Shown: positions 25,601-35,387 of the stretch, piece after piece | How positions within the stretch are numbered: the stretch's first letter is position 1 | How the letters are laid out: each line of letters starts with the position of its first letter | NCBI GenBank assembly: GCA_902806205.1 | Contig: CADCVR010000096.1 | Location: 33,921-97,920, forward strand | DNA: 64,000 nt | DNA from: an uncultured Solirubrobacteraceae bacterium | GTDB taxonomy: Bacteria; Actinomycetota; Thermoleophilia; Solirubrobacterales; Solirubrobacteraceae | Reading direction: 5' to 3' | Program-made: the position numbers and the translations under genes | The notes under the pieces: generated by a model | Seen by the model: only the letters and a program-made list of their open reading frames with translations | Database searches by the model: none | Told to the model about the DNA's origin: nothing

Positions 25601-26005
25601 ATGACGGATTTCCTCGACGAGAAGAAGCGCGAGATCAGGTCACGGATGGACGAACTCAAGCCACTCGTCGACGAGTACCGTCGCCTCCAGGACGCTCACG
25701 ACGCGCTCGACGGCGTCGCGGCCACGGGCCGCTCCGGCGGCGGACGTCGCGCCGCGGGACCCAAGCGACCCGGCGACGCCGCCGGCAACGGCACGTCCCG
25801 CGGACGCGGGCGCCCCAAGGGATCGGGCACCCGCGCCAAGGAGGCGCTGCAGCTCGTCAAGGATCGCCCCGGCATCACGATCCCGGAGATCGCCGAGTCG
25901 ATGGACATCAAGCAGAACTACCTCTATCGCGTCATGCCCGACCTCGAGAAGGACGGCCTGGTGCGCAAGGAGGGCCGGGGTTGGCACCCGCTCGAGGCGG
26001 CCTGA
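25601..26005 (+). CDS. Small AT-hook plus winged-helix DNA-binding protein
   Basis: 134 aa. An N-terminal coiled coil (FLDEKKREIRSRMDELKPLVDEYRRLQDAHDAL) is followed by a basic Gly/Arg linker with an AT-hook-like GRGRPKGSG. A C-terminal winged helix (IPEIAESMDIKQNYLYRVMP, then LEKDGLVRKEGRGWHP) ends the protein. Likely a nucleoid-associated or regulatory protein; targets unknown. No ribosome site precedes the ATG, in line with leaderless transcription. Confidence 0.8.
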   Translation: MTDFLDEKKREIRSRMDELKPLVDEYRRLQDAHDALDGVAATGRSGGGRRAAGPKRPGDAAGNGTSRGRGRPKGSGTRAKEALQLVKDRPGITIPEIAESMDIKQNYLYRVMPDLEKDGLVRKEGRGWHPLEAA

Positions 26006-26057
26006 TCGCCCGCAGGTCGACGGCCCGCGGGCATCTCGGTCCCGCGGCGCGCCGCGC

Positions 26058-27035
<978 letters not shown>

Positions 27036-27071
27036 GTGTTCTCGTTTCCTTTTCGGTGAGCGAAGCGCCGC

Positions 27072-28286
27072 TCAGGCCATGGCCCTCTGAAGGTTCTCGT
27101 CGATCGCGGCCAGCAGCTCCTGGGTGGTGAGGAAGCCCTGGTCAGGCCCGATCAGCGCCGCGAGGTCCTTGGTCATCTGCCCGCTTTCGACGGTCTCGAC
27201 GCAGACGCGCTCGAGGCGCTCGGCGAACTCGGTGACCGCGGGGGTGTCGTCCAGGCGCCCGCGCGCGGCCAGGCCGCGGGTCCAGGCGAAGATCGAGGCG
27301 ATCGGGTTGGTCGAGGTCGGCTTGCCCTGCTGATGTGCGCGGAAGTGCCGCGTGACGGTGCCGTGGGCGGCCTCGGCCTCGACGGTCTGGCCGTCAGGAG
27401 TCAGCAGCACGGAGGTCATCAGGCCGAGCGAGCCGAAGCCCTGCGCGACGGTGTCGGACTGCACGTCGCCGTCGTAGTTCTTGCAGGCCCAGACGTAGCC
27501 TCCCTCCCACTTCAGCGCGGCGGCGACCATGTCGTCGATCAGACGGTGCTCATAGGTGAGGCCCGCGGAGTCGAAGTCGGCCTTGAACTCGGCCTCGAAG
27601 ACCTCGGCGAAGATGTCCTTGAAGCGCCCGTCATAGCGCTTCAAGATCGTGTTCTTCGTGGAGAGGTACACGGGGAACCCGCGCTCGAGGCCATAGCGCA
27701 GCGACGCGCGCGCGAAGTCGCGGATCGAGGCGTCGAGATTGTACATCGCCATCGCGACGCCGCCGCCCGGGAAGTCGTAGACGTCGAGCTCGATCGGCTC
27801 GGAGCCGTCCTGGGGCGTGTAGGTCATCGTCAGCGTGCCGGCGCCCGGGACGACGAGGTCGGTCGCCCGGTACTGATCACCGAAGGCGTGGCGGCCGATG
27901 ACGATCGGCTTCGTCCACCCCGGGACCAGCCGCGGGACGTTCGCGATGACGATGGGCTCGCGGAAGATGACCCCGCCGAGGATGTTGCGGATCGTCCCGT
28001 TCGGGGAGCGGTACATGTCCTTGAGGCCGAACTCCTCGACGCGCGCCTCGTCAGGGGTGATCGTCGCGCACTTCACCCCGACGCCGAACTGCCTGATCGC
28101 GTTGGCCGCATCCACCGTGACCTGGTCTGAGCTGGCGTCGCGACTCTCGATCCCGAGGTCGTAGTACTTGAGGTCGACCTCGAGGTAGGGAAGGATCAGC
28201 TGATCCTTGATGAACTGCCAGATGATCCGCGTCATCTCGTCCCCGTCGAGCTCGACGACGGGGTTCTTCACCTTGATTGTGGCCAT
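27072..28286 (-). CDS. icd: NADP-dependent isocitrate dehydrogenase (eukaryote-like dimeric type)
   Basis: 404 aa. [19 protein letters not shown] is the N-terminal signature of the NADP-IDH subfamily found in eukaryotes and some bacteria. [14 protein letters not shown] binds isocitrate, and [26 protein letters not shown] the metal. [12 protein letters not shown] binds the cofactor. Produces 2-oxoglutarate and NADPH. Upstream of mdh in the same orientation. Confidence 0.96.
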   Translation of the reverse strand: MATIKVKNPVVELDGDEMTRIIWQFIKDQLILPYLEVDLKYYDLGIESRDASSDQVTVDAANAIRQFGVGVKCATITPDEARVEEFGLKDMYRSPNGTIRNILGGVIFREPIVIANVPRLVPGWTKPIVIGRHAFGDQYRATDLVVPGAGTLTMTYTPQDGSEPIELDVYDFPGGGVAMAMYNLDASIRDFARASLRYGLERGFPVYLSTKNTILKRYDGRFKDIFAEVFEAEFKADFDSAGLTYEHRLIDDMVAAALKWEGGYVWACKNYDGDVQSDTVAQGFGSLGLMTSVLLTPDGQTVEAEAAHGTVTRHFRAHQQGKPTSTNPIASIFAWTRGLAARGRLDDTPAVTEFAERLERVCVETVESGQMTKDLAALIGPDQGFLTTQELLAAIDENLQRAMA

Positions 28287-28429
28287 GGGTCCCTCTCTCT
28301 CAGAAGGTCGAGGCGCCGCAGGTTATTGGGCCTGGTTGGGACGGTGCTCGCCCGGGAGCGCAACTCTCCGACCCTCGTGCGGTTTGGTGCGAACGACTCG
28401 CATCCGCACCCTTCCGACAGGAGCAGACC

Positions 28430-29470
28430 TTGCCCGCAGTCCGCCGCCATCGTGGCCTGACCCTGGCCGCCGCGCTCACGGCGCTGGCCGCCGCGACGCC
28501 GGCCGCCGCCGACGCGGCCACCGTCACCGTCACCGGGGACAACGGGAATCCCGTGGCCGTCCCCGCGGGTGCGCCGCCGGTCATCCGGAACATGCGGCCC
28601 GAAGTCGGCGTCGCCTTCCCGCCCGGGGAAGGCCGCTACACGCTGGCGGTGACGACCGGGGCCGGCACCGCCGCGAGCCGTGGCACGGACTGCAGCCCAC
28701 GCGCGTTGCTGGGCCCCTACAACGTCGATTACGCCGGCAACGGCCCCTACACGGTGACCGTCACGAACTTCGCCGCCGAGGACTTCACCTGCGCCACGCC
28801 GCTGTCCACCGAGCGGTACGTGTTCGGGATCGTGGCGGGAACGCTGCTGGAGCAGCCGAAACTGCCGTTCCTGCTCCGCGAGCCCGGCAGCTTCTCCACG
28901 AACGTCCTCGGGCTGCGCCTCCTGTTGAACCCGGGCGCCGACACCCACGAGGTGCGCTTCGCCCCGAACGCGACCGTCGGCTCCGACGGGGGGATCGTCG
29001 GCAACTCGGCCGAGACCCAGGCCGACCGAATGACCGGCGTGGCCCAGCTGCGGTTCCCGGGCCCCGGCTTCTACACCGTCGTGGCGCGTCCGAAGCGCTT
29101 CGTCGGAAGCGGCAACATCGGAGCGCCGTGGAGCCCGCCGGTGCGCGTGCTCGTCGTCGCGCCGTTCGACGTCTCGGGCAGCCTGCAGTTCCTCGACTCA
29201 CGCGGGCCGAGCTACCGCGTGCGCATCCAGTTGCGCGAGAAGAGCGCCCGCGGCCGTGTCGCGGTGGCGCTGGCGCGCGGCAAGCGGGGCGGCAAGTACC
29301 GCTCGCTGGGCTCGGCGCGCATCTCGAGTGCCGGGACGGTCACCAAGCGCTTCCGTGCCGGCCGCGCGGGCGCCTACCGGCTGCGGTTCACCTACAAGGG
29401 CGCGGGAGCGATCGGCGGCGGCCGCGTGACGTTCCCGATTCGCATCGCCCGCCGGTTCTCGTTCGGCTGA
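28430..29470 (+). CDS. Secreted beta-sandwich-type protein, unknown function
   Basis: About 346 aa from TTG 28430, chosen because AGGAG lies 7 nt upstream and the next residues form a signal peptide (LTLAAALTALAAATPAAADA). The mature part is rich in short beta-strand-like runs (YTLAVTTG, YTVTVTNF, FYTVVARPKRF). It ends in an Ig-like repeat segment (KRFRAGRAGAYRLRFTYKG) common in Thermoleophilia secreted proteins. Two or three cysteines could pair. No enzyme motif is seen. Confidence 0.75.
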   Translation: MPAVRRHRGLTLAAALTALAAATPAAADAATVTVTGDNGNPVAVPAGAPPVIRNMRPEVGVAFPPGEGRYTLAVTTGAGTAASRGTDCSPRALLGPYNVDYAGNGPYTVTVTNFAAEDFTCATPLSTERYVFGIVAGTLLEQPKLPFLLREPGSFSTNVLGLRLLLNPGADTHEVRFAPNATVGSDGGIVGNSAETQADRMTGVAQLRFPGPGFYTVVARPKRFVGSGNIGAPWSPPVRVLVVAPFDVSGSLQFLDSRGPSYRVRIQLREKSARGRVAVALARGKRGGKYRSLGSARISSAGTVTKRFRAGRAGAYRLRFTYKGAGAIGGGRVTFPIRIARRFSFG

Positions 29471-29482
29471 GAACCGGAGCAC

Positions 29483-29532
29483 GAAGCGACGTCCCGGCGA
29501 GGGCACACGGGCGCACGCCGGGGCGTCGCTTC
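29483..29532 (+). terminator. Long hairpin terminator
   Basis: A 17-bp stem (GAAGCGACG T CCCGGCG against its complement, with one G-U pair) and a 16-nt loop start 12 bp after the secreted-protein stop. No U-run. Confidence 0.6.
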
Positions 29533-29634
29533 CAGCGCATGGGCATCGCACCCACGCGGCCCGGGCGCCGCCTGACCGACGAGGCGCTCGGCGCCAGGAG
29601 CCCGCGCCGCAGACGCGACGGCCACACTGCCACC

Positions 29635-30795
29635 ATGGAGCGCATGGGCGGCGGCTCCATCCAGCTCGCACGGCTGTTCGGGATCCGCATCGGAGCGAGC
29701 CCGAGCTGGTTCGTCGTCCTCTTCGTCATGGTGTACCTGCTGTCGGGCTACTTCTCCGACGCGCTCGGCGGCTCGGAAGGGGAGGCCTTCGGGATAGCCG
29801 TGCTCGCCGCGGGCCTGTTCTTCGTGTCGATCGTCCTGCACGAGCTCGGGCACGCCCGCATCGCCCAGCGCAACGGGATCACCATCAACGGCATCGACCT
29901 GTGGTTCTTCGGCGGCGTGGCCAAGCTCGACCGCGACACCGAGAGTCCCGGCGAGGAGTTCCGCATCTCCGCGGCCGGCCCGGCGGTCACGGCGGTCGTC
30001 GTCGTCGCCGCGGCGGCGCTGGCGATCACCCTCAGCTCGCCCCGAGAGGTGCTGGACGCGGCCCGCTTCTCAGAGGTGGCGGTCTCCCCCACCATCGCGC
30101 TGCTGAGCTGGCTGACGACGATCAACCTCTTCCTGCTCTTATTCAACCTCGTCCCCGCCTTCCCGCTCGACGGCGGCCGCATCGCCCGGGCGATCGCGTG
30201 GCGCCTGACGGGCGACAAGCACCGCGGGACGCGAATCGCCGGACGCATGGGGCAGGTGTTCGCCTACCTGATGATCGGCGCCGGTGCCTACCTGGCGTTC
30301 ACCTCGGACCCCTTCAACGGCGTCTGGTTCATCGTGCTCGGGTTCTTCCTCGGCCAGGGTGCCAGAGGGGCGGTCCTCTCCGCGAACTTCTCCGAGTCGA
30401 TCGAGGGAGTCACCGTGGCCGACGTCATGGACCCCGAGCCCGCGACCATGGCCGGCAGCACGCCGCTGTCCCCGGCCCGAGAGGAGCTCGAGCGTCGCGG
30501 CTGGCCGTGGACGGCCGTCGTGGACGCCGACGGCCGCTACCTCGGAATCCTGGACGCGACGGCCGACGACGACCAGCGGACCGACGAGGGCGAGACCGTT
30601 GCCGACGCCGTCCACCGGCACGATCGCCACGAGTTCGCGGTGGGCGGCGCGACGCCGCTCGATGCGCTCTTGACCTCAGAGCCGATGCGTCGCCTGGGCG
30701 CGCTCATGGTCGTCGACGAGCACGGGAAACTCATCGGCGTCGTGACCGTCGAACAGGTCCACCGGGCCCTGGCCGCGGCAGCGCCAGGACGCTGA
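29635..30795 (+). CDS. Site-2 protease (M50) with C-terminal CBS domains
   Basis: About 386 aa. VLHELGHARIAQRNGI is the zinc HExxH motif in a membrane helix. FNLVPAFPLDGGRIARAIAW is the second metal motif (LDG) near residue 180. Six or so membrane segments precede two CBS-type repeats (residues ~260-380: TVADVMDPEPATMAG, then LGALMVVDEHGKLIGVVTV). Such intramembrane proteases cut anti-sigma factors or regulators, and the CBS part probably senses nucleotides. ATG 29635; a second ATG three codons on is possible. Confidence 0.9.
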   Translation: MERMGGGSIQLARLFGIRIGASPSWFVVLFVMVYLLSGYFSDALGGSEGEAFGIAVLAAGLFFVSIVLHELGHARIAQRNGITINGIDLWFFGGVAKLDRDTESPGEEFRISAAGPAVTAVVVVAAAALAITLSSPREVLDAARFSEVAVSPTIALLSWLTTINLFLLLFNLVPAFPLDGGRIARAIAWRLTGDKHRGTRIAGRMGQVFAYLMIGAGAYLAFTSDPFNGVWFIVLGFFLGQGARGAVLSANFSESIEGVTVADVMDPEPATMAGSTPLSPAREELERRGWPWTAVVDADGRYLGILDATADDDQRTDEGETVADAVHRHDRHEFAVGGATPLDALLTSEPMRRLGALMVVDEHGKLIGVVTVEQVHRALAAAAPGR

Positions 30796-30873
30796 GCCCC
30801 GCAGGCCTCAGCCCCACCGGCGACGTATACAGTCCGAGCCGCCACCCAACCGTTTCAGCGCAGAAGAGCCCAC

Positions 30874-32565
30874 ATGCCCTCACATGACGTCCTCATCATC
30901 GGTGCGGGACTCGCCGGACAGCGTGCGGCCGTGGCCGCCGCCGACGCCGGGGTCTCGGTCGCGATCCTCTCGAAGGTGCATCCGGTTCGCTCGCACTCCG
31001 TCTCGGCCGCGGGCGGCATCAACGCTGCGATCTCGGTCACCGACGACTGGCGCTCCCACGCCTACGACACGGTCAAGGGCTCGGACTTCCTCGGCGACCA
31101 GGACGCCATCGAGGTGATGTGCTCCGAGGCACCCGACGAGGTCATGCACCTCGAGCACATCGGCGTGACCTTCCACCGCAACGACGACGGCGAGCTCGAC
31201 CTCCGGGCCTTCGGCGGCGCCTCGATCAAGCGGACGGCCTACGTCGCGGACATCACCGGCCAGGCGATCCTGCACGTGCTCTACGAGCAGCTCATGAAGT
31301 ACCACGAGACCGTCGACCGCTACGAGGAGTGGTTCACCACCTCGCTGCTGATCGACGAGGACGGCAAGTGCGTCGGCTGCGTGGCGCGCGACATCCGCAC
31401 GGGCGCGATGGAGACCTTCACCGCCAAGAACGTCATCCTCGCCTCGGGCGGCGCCGGCCAGTGCTACAAGCCGACGACCAACGCCCTGATCTGCACCGCC
31501 GACGGCATCGCGCAGGCCTACCATGTGGGGGCGCCGCTGATGGACATGGAGATGGTCCAGTACCACCCGACCACTCTGGTCGAGAACGGCTTTCTGATCA
31601 CGGAGGGCGCGCGCGGCGAGGGCGCGCACCTGCTCAACGCCGACGGGGATCGCTTCATGGAGAAGTACGCCCCCAACAAGATGGAGCTCGCCTCGCGCGA
31701 CGTGGTGTCACGCGCGGAGCAGACCGAGATCAACGAGGGTCGCGGCGTAGGGGAGGACGGCTCGGGTATCTACCTGGACATCACCGTCGTCCCCCGCAAG
31801 CGCGTCCACGAGGCCCTCCGCGAGATCGTCAACATCGGCAAGGACTTCGCCGGCGTGGACATCACCTCAGAGCCCATCCTCATCCGCCCCGGCCAGCACT
31901 ACATCATGGGCGGCGTGAAGACCGACATCGACGGCGCGACGCCGGTCGCGGGCCTCTACGCCGCGGGCGAGGTCGCCTGCGTCTCGGTCCACGGCGGCAA
32001 CCGGCTCGGCGCCAACTCGCTGCTGGACACGCTGATCTTCGGCCGCCGCTCCGGGGAGCACGCCGCGCGGCGTGCGAAAACCATGTCGATGCCGAGCACC
32101 ACCGACGTGCAGGTGCGCCGCGACGAGCAGCAGATCGCCGCCATCATCGCTCGCGAGAAGGAGGGCCGGCGCATCTCGGAGATCAAGGACGAGCTCGGCC
32201 TGGTGATGAACCGCTCCGTCGCGGTCTACCGCGACGAGGCAGGCCTGCAGGAGGCCCACGAGGTCGTCACGCGCCTGAAGGAGGAGTCGCTCAGCGCCTA
32301 CGTCGACGACCGCGGCGCCGTGTTCAACCAGGACGTGCTCGGCGCGATCGAACTCGGGTACATGCTGGACGCCGCGGAGTGCACGGTCGTGGCGGCGATC
32401 GAGCGCAAGGAGTCGCGCGGCGCGCAGTTCCGCACCGACTTCCCCGAGCGCAACGACGACGACTACATGCGACACATCAACACGACGAAGAACGGGGACG
32501 CGCCGCACGTGTCCTATACCCCCGTGACGATCACCCAGTGGCAGCCCGAGGAGCGCAAGTACTGA
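30874..32565 (+). CDS. sdhA: Succinate dehydrogenase / fumarate reductase flavoprotein subunit
   Basis: 563 aa. DVLIIGAGLAGQRAAVAAAD binds FAD; HSVSAAGGINAA is the covalent-flavin histidine region. FLITEGARGEGAHLLNADGDRFMEKY contains the dicarboxylate site, and PGQHYIMGGVKTD with HGGNRLGANSLLDTLIFG the C-terminal FAD lock. No Tat signal, so it faces the cytoplasm. The stop overlaps the sdhB ATG (TGATG). A TATACA box 43-48 bp upstream may be the promoter -10. Confidence 0.96.
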   Translation: MPSHDVLIIGAGLAGQRAAVAAADAGVSVAILSKVHPVRSHSVSAAGGINAAISVTDDWRSHAYDTVKGSDFLGDQDAIEVMCSEAPDEVMHLEHIGVTFHRNDDGELDLRAFGGASIKRTAYVADITGQAILHVLYEQLMKYHETVDRYEEWFTTSLLIDEDGKCVGCVARDIRTGAMETFTAKNVILASGGAGQCYKPTTNALICTADGIAQAYHVGAPLMDMEMVQYHPTTLVENGFLITEGARGEGAHLLNADGDRFMEKYAPNKMELASRDVVSRAEQTEINEGRGVGEDGSGIYLDITVVPRKRVHEALREIVNIGKDFAGVDITSEPILIRPGQHYIMGGVKTDIDGATPVAGLYAAGEVACVSVHGGNRLGANSLLDTLIFGRRSGEHAARRAKTMSMPSTTDVQVRRDEQQIAAIIAREKEGRRISEIKDELGLVMNRSVAVYRDEAGLQEAHEVVTRLKEESLSAYVDDRGAVFNQDVLGAIELGYMLDAAECTVVAAIERKESRGAQFRTDFPERNDDDYMRHINTTKNGDAPHVSYTPVTITQWQPEERKY

Positions 32566-33722
32566 TGGCCGACACCCGCAAGCCCGCGCAGGACTTCACG
32601 CTGCGCATCCGCCGTTACGACCCGGAGTCGGGCGAAGCGCCGTACTGGGATGAGCACACGATCAACCTCGAGCCGCACCGCTCCGTCCTGGAGGGCATCC
32701 TGCAGGCCAGAGGCCGCTTCGACGGCTCGATCGGCATCCGCTGCTCGTGCAAGGCAGCGATCTGCGGCTCCTGCGGCGTGCGGGTCAACGGCCAGGCCGG
32801 CCTGGCCTGCCACACGCACCTCGACGCCGCGCTGAAGTCGTCGAGGGACGGCGTCATCGAGGTCGAGCCGATGGGCAACATGCCGATCATCAAGGATCTC
32901 GTCGTCGACATGGACGCGGTCCACTGGAAGAAGATCCGGCGCGTCACGCCGTGGCTGCTCGCGCAGGACCCGCTGCCCGAGCGCGAGCACATCGTGCCGC
33001 GCGAGGCGATGGTCGACGTCACGCAGTCGATGGCCTGCATCCAGTGCGGCGCGTGCGTCTCTGACTGCCTCTCGATGGAAGTCGATCCGCTGTTCGTGGG
33101 GCCCGCGGCGCTCGCCAAGGCGTACCGCTTCGTCGGCGATCCGCGCGACTCACAGCAGTTCGAGCGCCTCAAGGACCTCGCCGAGGATCCGCACGGCATG
33201 TACGACTGCACCCACTGCTTCAAGTGCATCGAGGCCTGCCCGAAGGGGGTGGCGCCGATGAACCAGATCATGCGCCTGCGCCGGCGGGCCGGCGGCGACC
33301 ACCACATCGAGGACCGCAACAACGGCTTCAACCACGAGCACGCCTTCGTGAAGAACATCCGCCGCAACGGGCTGCTGCACGAGAACGACCTGCTCACGGA
33401 CTCCTTCGGCGGCAAGGCCAGCCCGAAGGCCGCCATGTTCCTCGCCAAGTCTCTGCCGGTCATCACCCGCGCGCTCCTGCGCCGCAAGGCCACGTTGAAG
33501 GTCGCCCTGGGGCACCCGCACAAGGCGCCCAAGGACGTCAAGCGCATCTTCGACGTCGTCGAGGGCCGCCCGGAGCGCTACGACCTCAACCTCTACATCA
33601 CGGGCTACGACGAGGAGCAGTCCGGCGCCGAGGAGCCGAACGTCGGTGCCATCGCCGGCGGCGGCGAGGACGGCCAGGCCATACCCTCCGCGCCCGGTGC
33701 CTCCCCGAAGGGGGCGTCCTGA
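32565..33722 (+). CDS. sdhB: Succinate dehydrogenase iron-sulfur subunit, extended (type-E-like)
   Basis: 385 aa, well over the usual ~240-260. The [2Fe-2S] ligands are in IRCSCKAAICGSCGVRVNGQ. The second cluster motif is CIQCGACVSDC. The third motif CTHCFKCIEACPKG has four cysteines instead of the three that bind the [3Fe-4S] centre of ordinary SdhB, as in type-E succinate:quinone reductases. The C-terminal ~130 residues are an extension (HHIEDRNNGFNHEHAFVKNI). Lies between sdhA and the HdrB-like subunit. Confidence 0.93.
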   Translation: MADTRKPAQDFTLRIRRYDPESGEAPYWDEHTINLEPHRSVLEGILQARGRFDGSIGIRCSCKAAICGSCGVRVNGQAGLACHTHLDAALKSSRDGVIEVEPMGNMPIIKDLVVDMDAVHWKKIRRVTPWLLAQDPLPEREHIVPREAMVDVTQSMACIQCGACVSDCLSMEVDPLFVGPAALAKAYRFVGDPRDSQQFERLKDLAEDPHGMYDCTHCFKCIEACPKGVAPMNQIMRLRRRAGGDHHIEDRNNGFNHEHAFVKNIRRNGLLHENDLLTDSFGGKASPKAAMFLAKSLPVITRALLRRKATLKVALGHPHKAPKDVKRIFDVVEGRPERYDLNLYITGYDEEQSGAEEPNVGAIAGGGEDGQAIPSAPGASPKGAS

Positions 33723-33724
33723 CC

Positions 33725-34681
33725 ATGAAGGTCGCCTACTGGCCCGGCTGCGTCTCGCGCGGCTTCACCCCCGAGCTCCACGGCTCCGTGGCGGCGGTCG
33801 CGCCGCTGCTCGGCATCGAGCTCGTCGAGCTCGACCGGGCGTGCTGCACGGGCGCCGGCGTCCTCGCCGAGCACTCCCAGGAGCTCGCCGACACGCTCAA
33901 CGGCCGCACGTTCGCGCTCGCCCAGAAGGAGATGGCCAACGGCGCGGAGCTGATGATGAACATCTGCTCGACCTGCCAGGGCGCCCAGTCGGAGAGCCAG
34001 GAGCGCCTCGACGCCAACGCGGAGTACCGCGCGCACGTCAACGAGACCCTGGCGCCCGAAGGACTGACCTATGAGAAGGGCATCTCGAACAAGAACTTCC
34101 TCTGGCTGCTCGTCGAGGAGATCGGGCTGGAGAAGCTCTCGTCGCTGGTCGAGCGCCCACTGACCGATCTCAAGGTCGGCCCGTTCTACGGCTGCTACAT
34201 CGTCCGCCCCGCCGACCGGATACAGATCACCGACGAGCGCCCGCGCGACACCTACCTCGCGCTGGTCATCGAGGCGCTCGGCGGCACCGTGATCGAGTAC
34301 GCCGGCTCGCACAAGTGCTGCGGCTTCCCGATCATCACCATGAACACCGACGCGTCCCTCAAGCAGGCCGGCATGCACCTCGGTGACGCGGCCGACGCCG
34401 ACGCGGACTGCCTGGTGACGCCCTGTCCGCTGTGCCACCTGAATCTCGATTTGCAGCAGCCCCTGGCCGAGAAGGTCGTCGGGCGCCCGCTCGAGATGCC
34501 CGTGCTGCACCTTCCCCAGCTCGTGGGACTCGCCCTCGGCCTGTCGCCGAAGGAACTCGGACTCGCGCGCCACGTCGTCAAGCCCACGTCGGTCATCGAC
34601 TGGACCACGACGGTGGTGGCCGGCGTGGGAGCGCAGGACGAGGAGACGGTCACGGGCAGCAGCGTCGCCGGCGAGAAGTAG
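33725..34681 (+). CDS. HdrB-like CCG-domain subunit of succinate dehydrogenase (SdhE/SdhC-type)
   Basis: About 318 aa. Two CCG-type cysteine domains are seen: DRACCTGAG with CSTCQ in the first half, and GSHKCCGFPIITMNTDAS with CPLCHLNLD in the second. This is the fold of heterodisulfide reductase HdrB, which replaces the usual haem-b anchors in type-E succinate:quinone or fumarate reductases. It starts 2 bp after sdhB. No SdhC/D-type anchors or SdhF follow, so membrane attachment probably occurs through this subunit (inference). Confidence 0.9.
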   Translation: MKVAYWPGCVSRGFTPELHGSVAAVAPLLGIELVELDRACCTGAGVLAEHSQELADTLNGRTFALAQKEMANGAELMMNICSTCQGAQSESQERLDANAEYRAHVNETLAPEGLTYEKGISNKNFLWLLVEEIGLEKLSSLVERPLTDLKVGPFYGCYIVRPADRIQITDERPRDTYLALVIEALGGTVIEYAGSHKCCGFPIITMNTDASLKQAGMHLGDAADADADCLVTPCPLCHLNLDLQQPLAEKVVGRPLEMPVLHLPQLVGLALGLSPKELGLARHVVKPTSVIDWTTTVVAGVGAQDEETVTGSSVAGEK

Positions 34682-34706
34682 CCGCCCGGGGGGCCGGGCC
34701 GCCGCG

Positions 34707-35177
34707 CTACCCAGCCGCCCTGAACGCGTCGAGCTGGCGGCGGGTGGTGCGGCGCACGAGCAGCCCGAGCAGGCCGATGCGCCCGAGCAGCCCCGCCACC
34801 GGGCCCATCGCCTGCCCGCCCCAGCGGGCGACGTCGAAGCGATCGACCTGCTCGAGGATCTGGCCTTCGGGGGTGAAGCGGTAGGTCGAGCGGACGTCGT
34901 TGACCACCGGACGCTGCTTGGGACCGAAGCGGTACGTCGCGATCCAGTTTGCCCTTCCGGTCACGCCCGCGGCCGCGTGCTCGCGCAACTCGACCGCGAC
35001 GCCCGTGCTGCGGGTCGTGAGCATCCGCCACATCGCTCCGACCTCCGGGCCTTCCAGCCGACCGAAGGCGGGGTCCTGGAAGGTCGCCCCGGGCGCGTAG
35101 CAGGCGGCCATCGCCTCACCGTCGGCCGCCGCCAGCGCAGCGTAGAGTCGCTCGATCGTCCCGGCGATGTCGCTCAT
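34707..35177 (-). CDS. SnoaL/NTF2-like protein
   Basis: 156 aa. IERLYAALAAADGEAMAACYAPGATFQDPAFG is the classical NTF2-like start, and FTPEGQILEQVDRFDVARW a late strand. The C-terminus is basic and hydrophobic (LLGLLVRRTTRRQLDAFRAAG). These small cone-fold proteins bind or isomerise hydrophobic ligands. Convergent with the sdh operon, and function is unassigned. Confidence 0.8.
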   Translation of the reverse strand: MSDIAGTIERLYAALAAADGEAMAACYAPGATFQDPAFGRLEGPEVGAMWRMLTTRSTGVAVELREHAAAGVTGRANWIATYRFGPKQRPVVNDVRSTYRFTPEGQILEQVDRFDVARWGGQAMGPVAGLLGRIGLLGLLVRRTTRRQLDAFRAAG

Positions 35178-35200
35178 CCACCGACCCTACGCCCGTACGC

Positions 35201-35229
35201 GGAAGCGGGCCCCGTCCCGGCCCGCTTCC
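35201..35229 (-). terminator. Hairpin terminator of the CoA-lyase gene
   Basis: An 11-bp perfect stem GGAAGCGGGCC / GGCCCGCTTCC with a 7-nt loop lies between the CoA-lyase stop (35388) and the next gene on the same strand. The remaining spacer shows nothing else recognisable. Confidence 0.55.
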
Positions 35230-35387
35230 GTGTCTCTCCCCCTTGCGTACCCCCGGCGTCCGTCTCGCGAAAGCTCGGGCTGCGAACGCAGCGTCGCAGG
35301 TGACCGTGCGGGCGTCCTCCCCCGGGCCGGGTGATCTTCGGGTGAGGGTCCGGGCCGCAACGGGTGAAGCGGCCTTCACCGCCTCGC

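Noticed and set aside
28207..29634. Upstream extension of the site-2 protease as one 862-codon frame
   Set aside because: The first ~475 codons are an out-of-frame shadow of the secreted-protein gene; the M50 domain starts at 29635.
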